Source: Pseudomonadota bacterium (GTDB lineage Bacteria; Desulfobacterota; Anaeroferrophillalia; Anaeroferrophillales; Tharpellaceae). Taken from it: a DNA stretch of 6,032 bases. Shown here in pieces: positions 1 through 5,593 of the stretch (its first letter is position 1; each line of letters starts with the position of its first letter). The translations under genes were made by a program, and so were the position numbers. Below the pieces are notes generated by a model. The model had not been told where the DNA came from and made no database searches. It saw only the letters and a program-made list of their open reading frames with translations. The stretch lies in contig WFRP01000349.1 in assembly GCA_015486505.1 (NCBI GenBank), positions 1-6,032 of the forward strand, read 5' to 3'.

Positions 1-74
1 ATGTTCTGATAAGAGCACTTATTTGCGGGCCGCAAGGCCCTGTTTGGGTTGCGGGAGTTGTTCCCGCATTAGTA
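1..74 (+). repeat. Structured intergenic repeat, copy 1 (left end may lie outside the window)
   Basis: This 74-bp unit recurs 123 bp downstream. Positions 1-27 and 44-74 match copy 2 at 56 of 58 positions, while the middle box 28-43 (16 nt) matches at only about 5. Three hairpins are visible. The first is ATAAG/CTTAT around a 4-nt loop near the left end. The second is GGGCC-GCAA-GGCCC at 27-40, a stem with a GNRA-type tetraloop that overlaps the variable box. The third is TGCGGGA-N5-TCCCGCA at 50-68. The extra left arm seen in the other two copies (about 20 bp, AT-rich) would fall upstream of base 1, so this copy is probably cut by the window edge. I do not recognise the family; its function is unknown. 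Confidence 0.85.
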
Positions 75-103
75 CCTTACAGGTTATTTTCTGCACCAAA
101 AAA

Positions 104-196
104 CAAGATTTAATAATCAGAAAATGTTCTGATAAGAGTACTTATTTGCGAGTCAAAAAAGGTCGCTTGGGTTGCGGGATTTGTTCCCGCATTAGT
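104..196 (+). repeat. Structured intergenic repeat, copy 2 (complete)
   Basis: This is the complete 93-bp form. It has an AT-rich left arm (104-123), the conserved segment 124-150 with the ATAAG/CTTAT hairpin, a 16-nt variable box (151-166, A-rich here), and a conserved right segment with the dyad TGCGGGA-TTTGT-TCCCGCA (173-191) ending in GCATTAGT. Positions 104-150, and base 151 by chance or descent, are the exact reverse complement of 3579-3626 beyond the regulator gene. The right segment recurs with one indel and one substitution at 3511-3540. It lies 216 bp upstream of the regulator start codon, so it could be a mobile repeat, a structured RNA or an operator. The sequence does not decide between these. 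Confidence 0.88.
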
Positions 197-294
197 AATT
201 TTAGAGTAATTTCAACAGGAACACTGCAAAAGGCATACCCCTCTGCAGCAGACCGTTAATATACTGAAATACTGAATTTTTTTCTACAACATCC

Positions 295-323
295 GCTTAC
301 CGGCGGCCGACCGTTATTATATA
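295..323 (+). promoter_or_regulatory. Weak candidate sigma-70 promoter for the regulator
   Basis: A TATATA box at 318-323 (the overlapping TATTAT at 315-320 is equally possible) is preceded at 17 nt by GCTTAC (295-300). That is a poor match to TTGACA. The surroundings are AT-rich, and the box lies about 90 nt upstream of the ATG at 412. The second copy of the GACCGTTA direct repeat overlaps the -10 candidate, which would suit control by a bound protein. This is pattern matching only. Confidence 0.25.
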
Positions 324-400
324 GACATAAATAGTTTTCATAAAGTCACATAACTTGACCATCCGGGAATTATCTGCTACTAAGGAAGCAATTTTCAACA

Positions 401-405
401 AGGAG
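401..405 (+). promoter_or_regulatory. Ribosome binding site that fixes the regulator start
   Basis: AGGAG sits 6 nt before the ATG at 412. The alternative in-frame TTG at 355 has no comparable purine-rich site before it, so the protein is 1058 rather than 1077 residues. Confidence 0.85.
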
Positions 406-411
406 AAACCG

Positions 412-3400
412 ATGCCGGAACTTAGCCGGGAACAGTGGGCTTTTATGGCCCTGCTCTACGCATTCAACGAACCGGTGCCAATTGATATTGCCGGGGTTCT
501 GGCACCACTCCTGCCCGGGCCGATGATGGACCTTCTGGAAAAGATGGAGCCTGAAGGCTGGCTCCAGAGACCGGCCAAAGGCATGTTCAGCGTTGGCGAC
601 CAGCTGCCGAAAGCAATCCGCAACAAGCTCAAGCAGATTAACTGCCGGGAGCACCTGACCGGAATTGCCGATCGTATCTATCAGGAAGATTTAAGCTCCC
701 AACTAAGCCGGGAAGCAATGCTGAATCTTCTTGAAGGCGCCGGACACTGCCGGGAACTGGCGGAAAATGAGATCAGCATCGCCCATCAAGCCGTAGCCGA
801 AAATGATCACAAAAAAGCCCTGGTTTTTCTGGAGAGAGCGGTCAAACGCCTGGCCGCCGCTCAGAACGACAAAAACCTGATCCCCATATTCATCACTTCA
901 ACCCTGGAGCTTTCCAACCTCTATTTCTCTCTGGGCTTCGGCTTCCAGAATACTTACCAATATCTGCTTCAGGCTCAGGAAGCGGCAATCGCCATCGGCG
1001 ATCAGCGTTCCCACGCCCTCGCCAATCTCCATCTGGGCCGGATCTTCTATTTTACCGGCCGGCGCGACGATGCCCTGATCGCCCTCTCAATGGGATACGA
1101 CGAGATAAAAGATCTTGGCGATGATGACATTATGGGGCAATCAGCCCCCTTCCTCGGTAAATACTATTTCATCAAAGGGCAATTAAAAGAAGCCTTGCTC
1201 CATTTTGAACGGGCCGAGCAAGCCCATGACAGCAATCAAAACATTTCCATTCTGACCAATCCTCCGGCTCCGCTCTTTCTCGGTTACTGTGCTGTTTATC
1301 TCGGCCAGTTTCACCGGGCCATCGGTAGCCTGGACTACTACTGGCGTCTGGCCGAGGAGCAGGGCAACCGCGCCCTGGCCGCGACAATGCGGGCCATCCT
1401 GGGAACCGTACTGGTAATCCTGCGGAAAGACCCGGAAGCCGCCATTCATTTTGACGCGGCCATGCAAGACAACAGTGACGGCGAATATGCCCTGGCCCCC
1501 TACTTTGCCGGCGGCGGTATCGCCCTGATGCATTATTTCAACGGCAACCTCGAAGAATCATATAAAACCCTGAAAACCACGATTGCGAACGGCTCCGAAA
1601 TCGGCCTCGTACGCCAGTACTCTTCACCCTGGGTCATTGAGATGATTTACGAATATCATCGCCTGGGCTTCGAACCGATTCCCGGTTTTGACTTCCCCGA
1701 AATCATGAAACGCACTGAAAATGGAATCAACATTCATCTGCGCGGCGTATGCTTGCGCCTGAAAGCCCAGGAGAAACTGGCTCAAGGGGGAAAATTTGAT
1801 GAGATTCTTAAGGACTTGCAGACCAGTGAAAAATACCTGGAGGAATCCGGAGATAAAACGCAGCAGGCAAAAACGATTTTTTTAATGGTAAAACTTGAAT
1901 TAAAAAAAGGCAAGCGCCAGGCCGCCCGCAATCTGGTCTATCGCGCCCGGCGTCTTTTAGGAGGTTACGCCGATGAGATTTTCCCGAAAGAGTTTCAGCA
2001 TCTCATAGATAAAAAAGACAAAAATACCGGCGATGAATTCCGGCGCCAGGGTTTTCTCCATAACTATCTGTCAATGATAGAATCGCTCTACCCCAGCGAC
2101 AACAAGCATGAAATCATGACAAAAGTGCTGCATTCAACCAGCAGTATATTCGGCGCTGAACGCAGCGGCCTGTTCTGGTTTCAGGAGAATAAAAATAATT
2201 CCCCGGAATTAAGAGCCGCCTACAACCTGAGCCGGAAAGAGGTTTGCTCGGAAGATTTCCGTGACAGTATGACGATGATTTTCAAGACCCGGCAGACCAA
2301 CCAGCCCCAGGTCAACCGGGCCCGGACAACTCCCGGAGCTGACAACAACCGACATCCAATCCGCTCAGCTCTCTATATCCCGATTGAAGTCAACCATACC
2401 GTCCAGGGAGTCCTCTACTATGATAATTCCTACCTGAACGACGCTTTTGACTTTCTTGACCATGAAACCATGAAACATATGATGCGCCACACCAACACGA
2501 TTGTTGAGCGCCATCTCAATTACCTCAAACTCAAAGAAGAACATAATTTACTTGTTTCAGAAAAATCACTGCAGCTTGAAGACAACAGAAGCGATATAAT
2601 CTCCCATTCCAAAAAAATGAAAAAACTCCTGAAACAGGTTGATCAGATCGCAACAACCGACTCCACGGTTCTTTTAACCGGGGAAACCGGCACTGGAAAA
2701 GAACTCCTGTCCGGCCGAATCCACCGCAAAAGTTTACGCAAGGACGGTCCTTTCATCACGGTTGATTCCACAACAATTCCGGAAAAATTACTGGAAAGTG
2801 AGCTTTTCGGCCATGAAAGAGGGGCCTTTACCGGCGCCGACAAGAAAAAAATCGGCCGGATTGAGATGGCCCATCAGGGAACCCTGTTTATGGATGAAAT
2901 CGGCGAACTGCCGTTGGAGGCCCAGGCCAAACTGCTCCGGGCCCTTCAGGAAAGACAGTTCAACCGGGTCGGCGGGACCCAGTTAATCTCATCCGACTTC
3001 CGCCTGGTTGCCGCCACCAACCGTAATTTAAGAGAAGAAGTAGCGAACGGCAATTTTCGCAAGGATCTCTATTTTCGCCTCAATGTAATCCCCATCCACC
3101 TGCCCCCATTACGGGATCGTTCCCTGGACATACCTCTGCTGGCGAATTATTTTCTTGATTTGTACGCCGCAAAATATAAACGTCATGATTTGTGTCTGGC
3201 CGACGAACAAAAACAGAAACTGCAGGAGTACAAGTGGCCGGGTAACATCAGGGAACTACAGAATGTAATGGAAAGAGCGGTCCTGCTTTCAGACGAGAAT
3301 CAACTGGAGATTCGACTGCCAGCTGAAATTCAGACGCAGGTGGACAACCCTTTTGCCGACCTCCCGTCGATGGACGAAATTCAGCGGCGCTATATAAATT

Positions 3401-3588
3401 ACATCCTGCAAAAATGCGGAGGCAAGATCGGCGGGGCCGGCGGGGCCGCCGAAATCCTGGGCCTGAAACGCACCAGCCTCTATTCCCGCATGAAAATCCT
3501 GGGGATGAAGACTAATGCGGAAACAATCCCGCAACCCAAAAGAAAGTCTTCGGCCCGCACCCAAGGCACTTCCGCTGGTCGCAAATAA
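412..3588 (+). CDS. Sigma-54-dependent transcriptional activator with TPR and GAF sensory regions (1058 aa)
   Basis: A bacterial enhancer-binding protein that should use ATP hydrolysis to open sigma-54 RNA polymerase promoters in the cytoplasm. Seen in order: a winged-helix-like region (about 1-90); helical TPR-type repeats (about 120-515, e.g. 205-270 with GRRDDALIAL and GQLKEALLHF); a GAF domain (about 555-705); a short coiled linker; and the AAA+ domain (about 732-955). The AAA+ domain has Walker A GETGTGKE at 757-764, the sigma-54-contacting loop GAFTGA at 804-809, Walker B LFMDE at 825-829, sensor AATNR at 867-871, arginines R883 and R889, and WPGNIREL at 942-949. A Fis-type helix-turn-helix (about 988-1032) ends in SLYSRMKILGM. 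All ATPase and sigma-54-contact motifs are intact. There is no receiver domain, so control is probably through ligand or partner binding to the GAF/TPR half. The last 25 residues (1034-1058) are encoded by an inverted intergenic repeat. FhlA-like in its C-terminal half; target genes are unknown. Confidence 0.95.
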   Translation: MPELSREQWAFMALLYAFNEPVPIDIAGVLAPLLPGPMMDLLEKMEPEGWLQRPAKGMFSVGDQLPKAIRNKLKQINCREHLTGIADRIYQEDLSSQLSREAMLNLLEGAGHCRELAENEISIAHQAVAENDHKKALVFLERAVKRLAAAQNDKNLIPIFITSTLELSNLYFSLGFGFQNTYQYLLQAQEAAIAIGDQRSHALANLHLGRIFYFTGRRDDALIALSMGYDEIKDLGDDDIMGQSAPFLGKYYFIKGQLKEALLHFERAEQAHDSNQNISILTNPPAPLFLGYCAVYLGQFHRAIGSLDYYWRLAEEQGNRALAATMRAILGTVLVILRKDPEAAIHFDAAMQDNSDGEYALAPYFAGGGIALMHYFNGNLEESYKTLKTTIANGSEIGLVRQYSSPWVIEMIYEYHRLGFEPIPGFDFPEIMKRTENGINIHLRGVCLRLKAQEKLAQGGKFDEILKDLQTSEKYLEESGDKTQQAKTIFLMVKLELKKGKRQAARNLVYRARRLLGGYADEIFPKEFQHLIDKKDKNTGDEFRRQGFLHNYLSMIESLYPSDNKHEIMTKVLHSTSSIFGAERSGLFWFQENKNNSPELRAAYNLSRKEVCSEDFRDSMTMIFKTRQTNQPQVNRARTTPGADNNRHPIRSALYIPIEVNHTVQGVLYYDNSYLNDAFDFLDHETMKHMMRHTNTIVERHLNYLKLKEEHNLLVSEKSLQLEDNRSDIISHSKKMKKLLKQVDQIATTDSTVLLTGETGTGKELLSGRIHRKSLRKDGPFITVDSTTIPEKLLESELFGHERGAFTGADKKKIGRIEMAHQGTLFMDEIGELPLEAQAKLLRALQERQFNRVGGTQLISSDFRLVAATNRNLREEVANGNFRKDLYFRLNVIPIHLPPLRDRSLDIPLLANYFLDLYAAKYKRHDLCLADEQKQKLQEYKWPGNIRELQNVMERAVLLSDENQLEIRLPAEIQTQVDNPFADLPSMDEIQRRYINYILQKCGGKIGGAGGAAEILGLKRTSLYSRMKILGMKTNAETIPQPKRKSSARTQGTSAGRK

Positions 3589-3626
3589 GTACTCTTATCA
3601 GAACATTTTCTGATTATTAAATCTTG
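3511..3626 (-). repeat. Structured repeat, copy 3, inverted, overlapping the 3' end of the regulator gene
   Basis: Read on the minus strand from 3626 to 3511, this is the same unit as copy 2. The AT-rich arm plus conserved left segment (3626-3580) is identical over 47 bp, followed by one more matching base. The right segment (3540-3511) differs from copy 2 by one deletion and one substitution. The hairpin survives as TGCGGGA-N4-TTCCGCA, with a G-T (G-U in RNA) wobble replacing one pair. The variable box is about 40 nt (3540-3579) instead of 16. Inside it, 3557-3574 reads on the minus strand as a version of the GGAAGTGCCCTTGGGGTGC motif of the neighbouring element, with two single-base deletions. 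The unit supplies codons 1034-1058 and the TAA of the regulator. Confidence 0.88.
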
Positions 3627-3840
3627 ATGGCGTCGTAAAAACTCTTCATCTGCTGCGTTACCTTCGCCGTGAGCGAAGCGAGGGAGTGCCCTTGGGGTGC
3701 AACCTTCGTCACTGCGGCGTACTCTATGTACGCCTCATTCCTCAGGTTTCGGGTGCCTTGCGCCCAACGGAAGTGCCCTTGGGGTGCATATGAAGTTTTT
3801 TACTTAGCCATTGAGTTTTTGACTTTTTACGAGTTTGTCA
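3627..3840. repeat. MITE/REP-like palindromic intergenic element
   Basis: A non-coding stretch of about 214 bp fills nearly the whole gap between two genes. Its left end (3627-3653) and the segment 3786-3811 are imperfect inverted repeats sharing ATGGC, GTAAAAA, CTTCAT and TGC blocks. A second GACTTTTTACGA block follows at 3821-3832, so the right arm looks duplicated. Internal structure includes hairpin CTTCGC/GCGAAG (3662-3678) and GGCGTAC-TCTAT-GTACGCC (3716-3734). A 7-nt repeat ACCTTCG at 3660-3666 and 3702-3708 brackets a module that looks inserted. No transposase is present, so any mobility would depend on enzymes elsewhere. From memory, similar TCGTAAAAA-ended repeats with this core are common between genes in Desulfobacterota; a genome-wide count was not possible. 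Confidence 0.7.
3685..3788 (+). repeat. Pair of 17-bp direct repeats inside the palindromic element
   Basis: AGTGCCCTTGGGGTGCA occurs exactly at 3685-3701 and again at 3772-3788, 87 bp apart. A third, inverted version with two one-base deletions is at 3557-3574, inside the coding end of the regulator. The related GGGTGCCTTGCGCCC lies at 3750-3764. The motif therefore behaves as a small module shared by two otherwise different repeat families. Confidence 0.75.
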
Positions 3841-3844
3841 GAGG
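3840..3844 (+). promoter_or_regulatory. Ribosome binding site of the SWIM gene
   Basis: AGAGG is 6 nt before the ATG at 3851. It supports that start over the in-frame TTG at 3845, which would overlap the site. It touches the right end of the palindromic element, and no clear -35/-10 pair was found between them. Confidence 0.75.
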
Positions 3845-3850
3845 TTGATC

Positions 3851-4882
3851 ATGAGTTGGTATCCACCGTATGTTTCGGTTGCCCAAAAGAGAGCGAAAGC
3901 CGAAAAAAAGTTGAAAAGCCTCAGGAAAAAGATGCCGGATCTTAAGCCGGTTGTGATCGAGGGTCGGACTTTAGCTACGACCTGGTGGGGCTCGTCGTGG
4001 AATAAAAATCTTGAGCGTTATGCCGATTTCAGTAATCGCATTGGCCGGGGGCGCAGTTATGTGCGGCATCGGGCCGTATTGGACTTAAAGATTAAACCGG
4101 GCAAAGTAACGGCCCTGGTTCTAGGTTCAGCCCGTAAACCCTACGAAATCAAGATCGATATTAAACCGGTTAATCCGGCCAAATGGGCGGTTTTACGGCG
4201 CGATTGTCAGGGGCAGTTAAAGTCGCTGCAGGGGCTGCTGGCCGGGAAATTTCCCAAAGATCTGGCTCAGGTCTTCTTCGCCGAAGATAGCGGCCTCTTT
4301 CCGGTGCCGGAAGAGATCAGTTTTGATTGCAGTTGTCCCGACTGGGCTGATATGTGTAAACATGTCGCGGCGGCGCTCTATGGCATCGGTGCCCGTTTTG
4401 ATGAGGAGCCGCAGCTTTTTTTCAAGCTTCGGGGGGTGAAAATTGAGGATCTGATTACCCAGGCGGTTAAAGATAAATCCAAAAAACTGCTGCGGAAGAG
4501 TAACAAGAAAAGCGGCAAAGTTATTGATGATGCCGATCTCGGCGCAGTTTTCGGTATCGAAATGGAAAATGAGCCGGTTTTTACCAAAAAACCGGCGGTT
4601 TCATCCCGTGAGCTGAAGAGATCGAGGCTCAGCGTTTCAGGGAGCGTCAAAAAAACCAAAAAGAGGGCTCAGGTTACTGCGGCGGCAAAGGTTAAAAGTA
4701 ACTCGGAAACAATTTCAGAAGCTGTGCTGAGAGCGGTTGCGGCCGCTGTCGATGGTTGTACAATGGCTCAATTATCAACGGACACCGGCTATCCGAGAAG
4801 CCAACTCTACGGAGTTGTGTACAGATTAAAACAGCAGGGAAAAATTATAAATAGATGCCGTGGAACCTATGAACTAAAATAA
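3851..4882 (+). CDS. SWIM zinc-finger protein with C-terminal winged-helix-like domain (343 aa)
   Basis: SWIM domains are compact zinc-binding modules (CxCx(n)CxH) linked to DNA or protein binding. The signature is seen as C160-S-C162-x6-C169-K-H171 in a context (FDCSCPDW, MCKHVAAALYGIG) typical of bacterial stand-alone SWIM proteins. The N-terminal part (1-150) is the usual conserved region of this group, with the TTWWGSSWNKNLERYADF and IGRGRSYVRH stretches. DADLGAVFGIEM, around residues 227-238, also recurs in relatives as I recall. A basic, serine/lysine-rich linker (about 240-285) leads to residues 288-343, which look like a winged helix (TMAQLSTDTGYPRSQLYGVVYRL). Proteins of this group often sit beside SNF2-type helicases, but none is visible here. 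It is preceded by a palindromic repeat element and probably transcribed alone. The biochemical role is unknown; a nucleic-acid-associated role is inferred from the zinc finger, basic linker and HTH. Confidence 0.92.
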   Translation: MSWYPPYVSVAQKRAKAEKKLKSLRKKMPDLKPVVIEGRTLATTWWGSSWNKNLERYADFSNRIGRGRSYVRHRAVLDLKIKPGKVTALVLGSARKPYEIKIDIKPVNPAKWAVLRRDCQGQLKSLQGLLAGKFPKDLAQVFFAEDSGLFPVPEEISFDCSCPDWADMCKHVAAALYGIGARFDEEPQLFFKLRGVKIEDLITQAVKDKSKKLLRKSNKKSGKVIDDADLGAVFGIEMENEPVFTKKPAVSSRELKRSRLSVSGSVKKTKKRAQVTAAAKVKSNSETISEAVLRAVAAAVDGCTMAQLSTDTGYPRSQLYGVVYRLKQQGKIINRCRGTYELK

Positions 4883-5575
4883 TCAGAGCTTCTGTTCACC
4901 ACAGTTGCCATCCGTAATACATTTTTTTATCATACTGACTATCTCGTCAACGTCATCGCAGATCTTAAATAAATCAAGGTCTTTTTCGGCGATCAGCCCG
5001 GCGCTTAAAAGCTCGTCACTGAACCAGCTATTTAAATTGCGCCAGAAATGAGAACCGTAGAGGATGATCGGGAAGGGTTTCATCTTGTGGGTCTGAATCA
5101 GGGTGATAGCTTCAAACAATTCATCCATCGTGCCGAAGCCGCCGGGAAAGACGACAAAGGCGCGGGCGTATTTAATCAGCATTACTTTGCGGACAAAGAA
5201 ATATTTGAATGATACGAGCTCAGTGGCATAGTCATTGGGTTTTTGCTCCATCGGCAAAGTAATGTTCAGGCCGATCGAACGGCCGCCGGCCTCTTTGGCG
5301 CCGCGATTGGCCGCCTCCATAATTCCGGGGCCGCCGCCGGTGATTACCGTGATATCATTTTTTGCGAGAAGGTTGCCGAGATTGATTGCCTGACGGTAGT
5401 TATCATGTTCAGGAGCGGTTCGGGCCGAGCCGAAAACCGAAACTGCCGGGCCGACATCGGCCAGATGTTCAAAGCCATCGACAAACTCCGACATAATCTT
5501 AAACATACGCCAACATTCTTCAAGCTTAAAATCATCAATCAGATACTGGTCACGACTGCCGTTATTTTTCTTCAT
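4883..5575 (-). CDS. LOG/TIGR00730-family Rossmann-fold protein, probable nucleoside 5'-monophosphate phosphoribohydrolase (230 aa)
   Basis: Members cleave the N-glycosidic bond of AMP-like nucleotides, or of cytokinin riboside 5'-monophosphates, giving free base and ribose 5-phosphate. Many were first mislabelled 'lysine decarboxylase'. The two hallmark motifs are intact: GGGPGIMEA at 80-88 and PGGFGTMDE at 144-152, with the likely catalytic E152 and R129 in FFVRKVML. VSVFGSAR (45-52) is the first Rossmann strand and phosphate loop. The N-terminal extension of about 40 residues and the total length fit the longer (type II-like) LOG proteins. The start was chosen at the ATG at 5575, with AGGTGA 5 nt upstream; a GTG at 5584 would fall inside that site. 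It lies 18 nt after the UPF0210 gene on the same strand, so the two are probably co-transcribed. Its TGA directly abuts the TAA of the convergent SWIM gene. The natural substrate cannot be read from the sequence. Confidence 0.92.
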   Translation of the reverse strand: MKKNNGSRDQYLIDDFKLEECWRMFKIMSEFVDGFEHLADVGPAVSVFGSARTAPEHDNYRQAINLGNLLAKNDITVITGGGPGIMEAANRGAKEAGGRSIGLNITLPMEQKPNDYATELVSFKYFFVRKVMLIKYARAFVVFPGGFGTMDELFEAITLIQTHKMKPFPIILYGSHFWRNLNSWFSDELLSAGLIAEKDLDLFKICDDVDEIVSMIKKCITDGNCGEQKL

Positions 5576-5580
5576 TTTCT

Positions 5581-5586
5581 TCACCT
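5581..5586 (-). promoter_or_regulatory. Ribosome binding site of the LOG-family gene
   Basis: AGGTGA on the minus strand lies 5 nt before the ATG at 5575. It sits in the 18-nt gap after the UPF0210 stop codon, consistent with translation from a shared transcript. Confidence 0.75.
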
Positions 5587-5593
5587 GTTATGC

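Larger units (their letters stand above)
198..411 (+). other. AT-rich non-coding leader of the sigma-54 regulator gene
   Basis: No supportable gene lies between the second repeat copy and the regulator start. The stretch is AT-rich, with a short GC-rich patch around 293-313. A 13-bp near-identical direct repeat, GACCGTTAATATA at 251-263 and GACCGTTATTATA at 309-321, is spaced 58 bp apart (12 of 13 identical). It could be a pair of protein-binding sites. The regulator reading frame stays open back to a TTG at 355, but the ribosome binding site at 401-405 places the real start at 412. I found no convincing -24/-12 sigma-54 promoter (TGGCAC-N5-TTGC) here. Confidence 0.6.

Noticed and set aside
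1..197. CRISPR array
   Set aside because: Only two long units separated by 49 nt, each with several hairpins and a variable core. No uniform short repeat-spacer pattern and no cas genes are present.
23..259. A 78-residue open frame starting at TTG across the upstream repeats, with two LGCG-C-SRIS segments
   Set aside because: The similarity between its halves is just the 123-bp repeat period (a multiple of 3) keeping frame. There is no ribosome binding site, and the frame covers the variable box and hairpins.
355..411. Extended start of the regulator at the TTG at 355
   Set aside because: AGGAG at 401-405 is well spaced for the ATG at 412, and the extra 19 residues fall in the leader with no site before them.
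198..411. Sigma-54 (-24/-12) promoter upstream of the regulator
   Set aside because: No TGGCAC-N5-TTGC-like pair was found in the leader. TGGCAC-type strings seen elsewhere lie inside coding sequence.
1..3626. Insertion sequence or transposon with the inverted repeats as ends
   Set aside because: No transposase or recombinase lies between the repeats, and one upstream arm is present in tandem. Kept only as a hypothesis of trans-mobilisation or inversion.
4883..4930. Terminator at the T-run near 4921-4928 for the SWIM gene
   Set aside because: Only a 4-bp CTGT/ACAG stem precedes it and it is not adjacent to the T-run, so it is too weak to call.
5576..5584. GTG start at 5584 for the LOG-family gene
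   Set aside because: The GTG is part of the AGGTGA ribosome binding site that serves the ATG at 5575.
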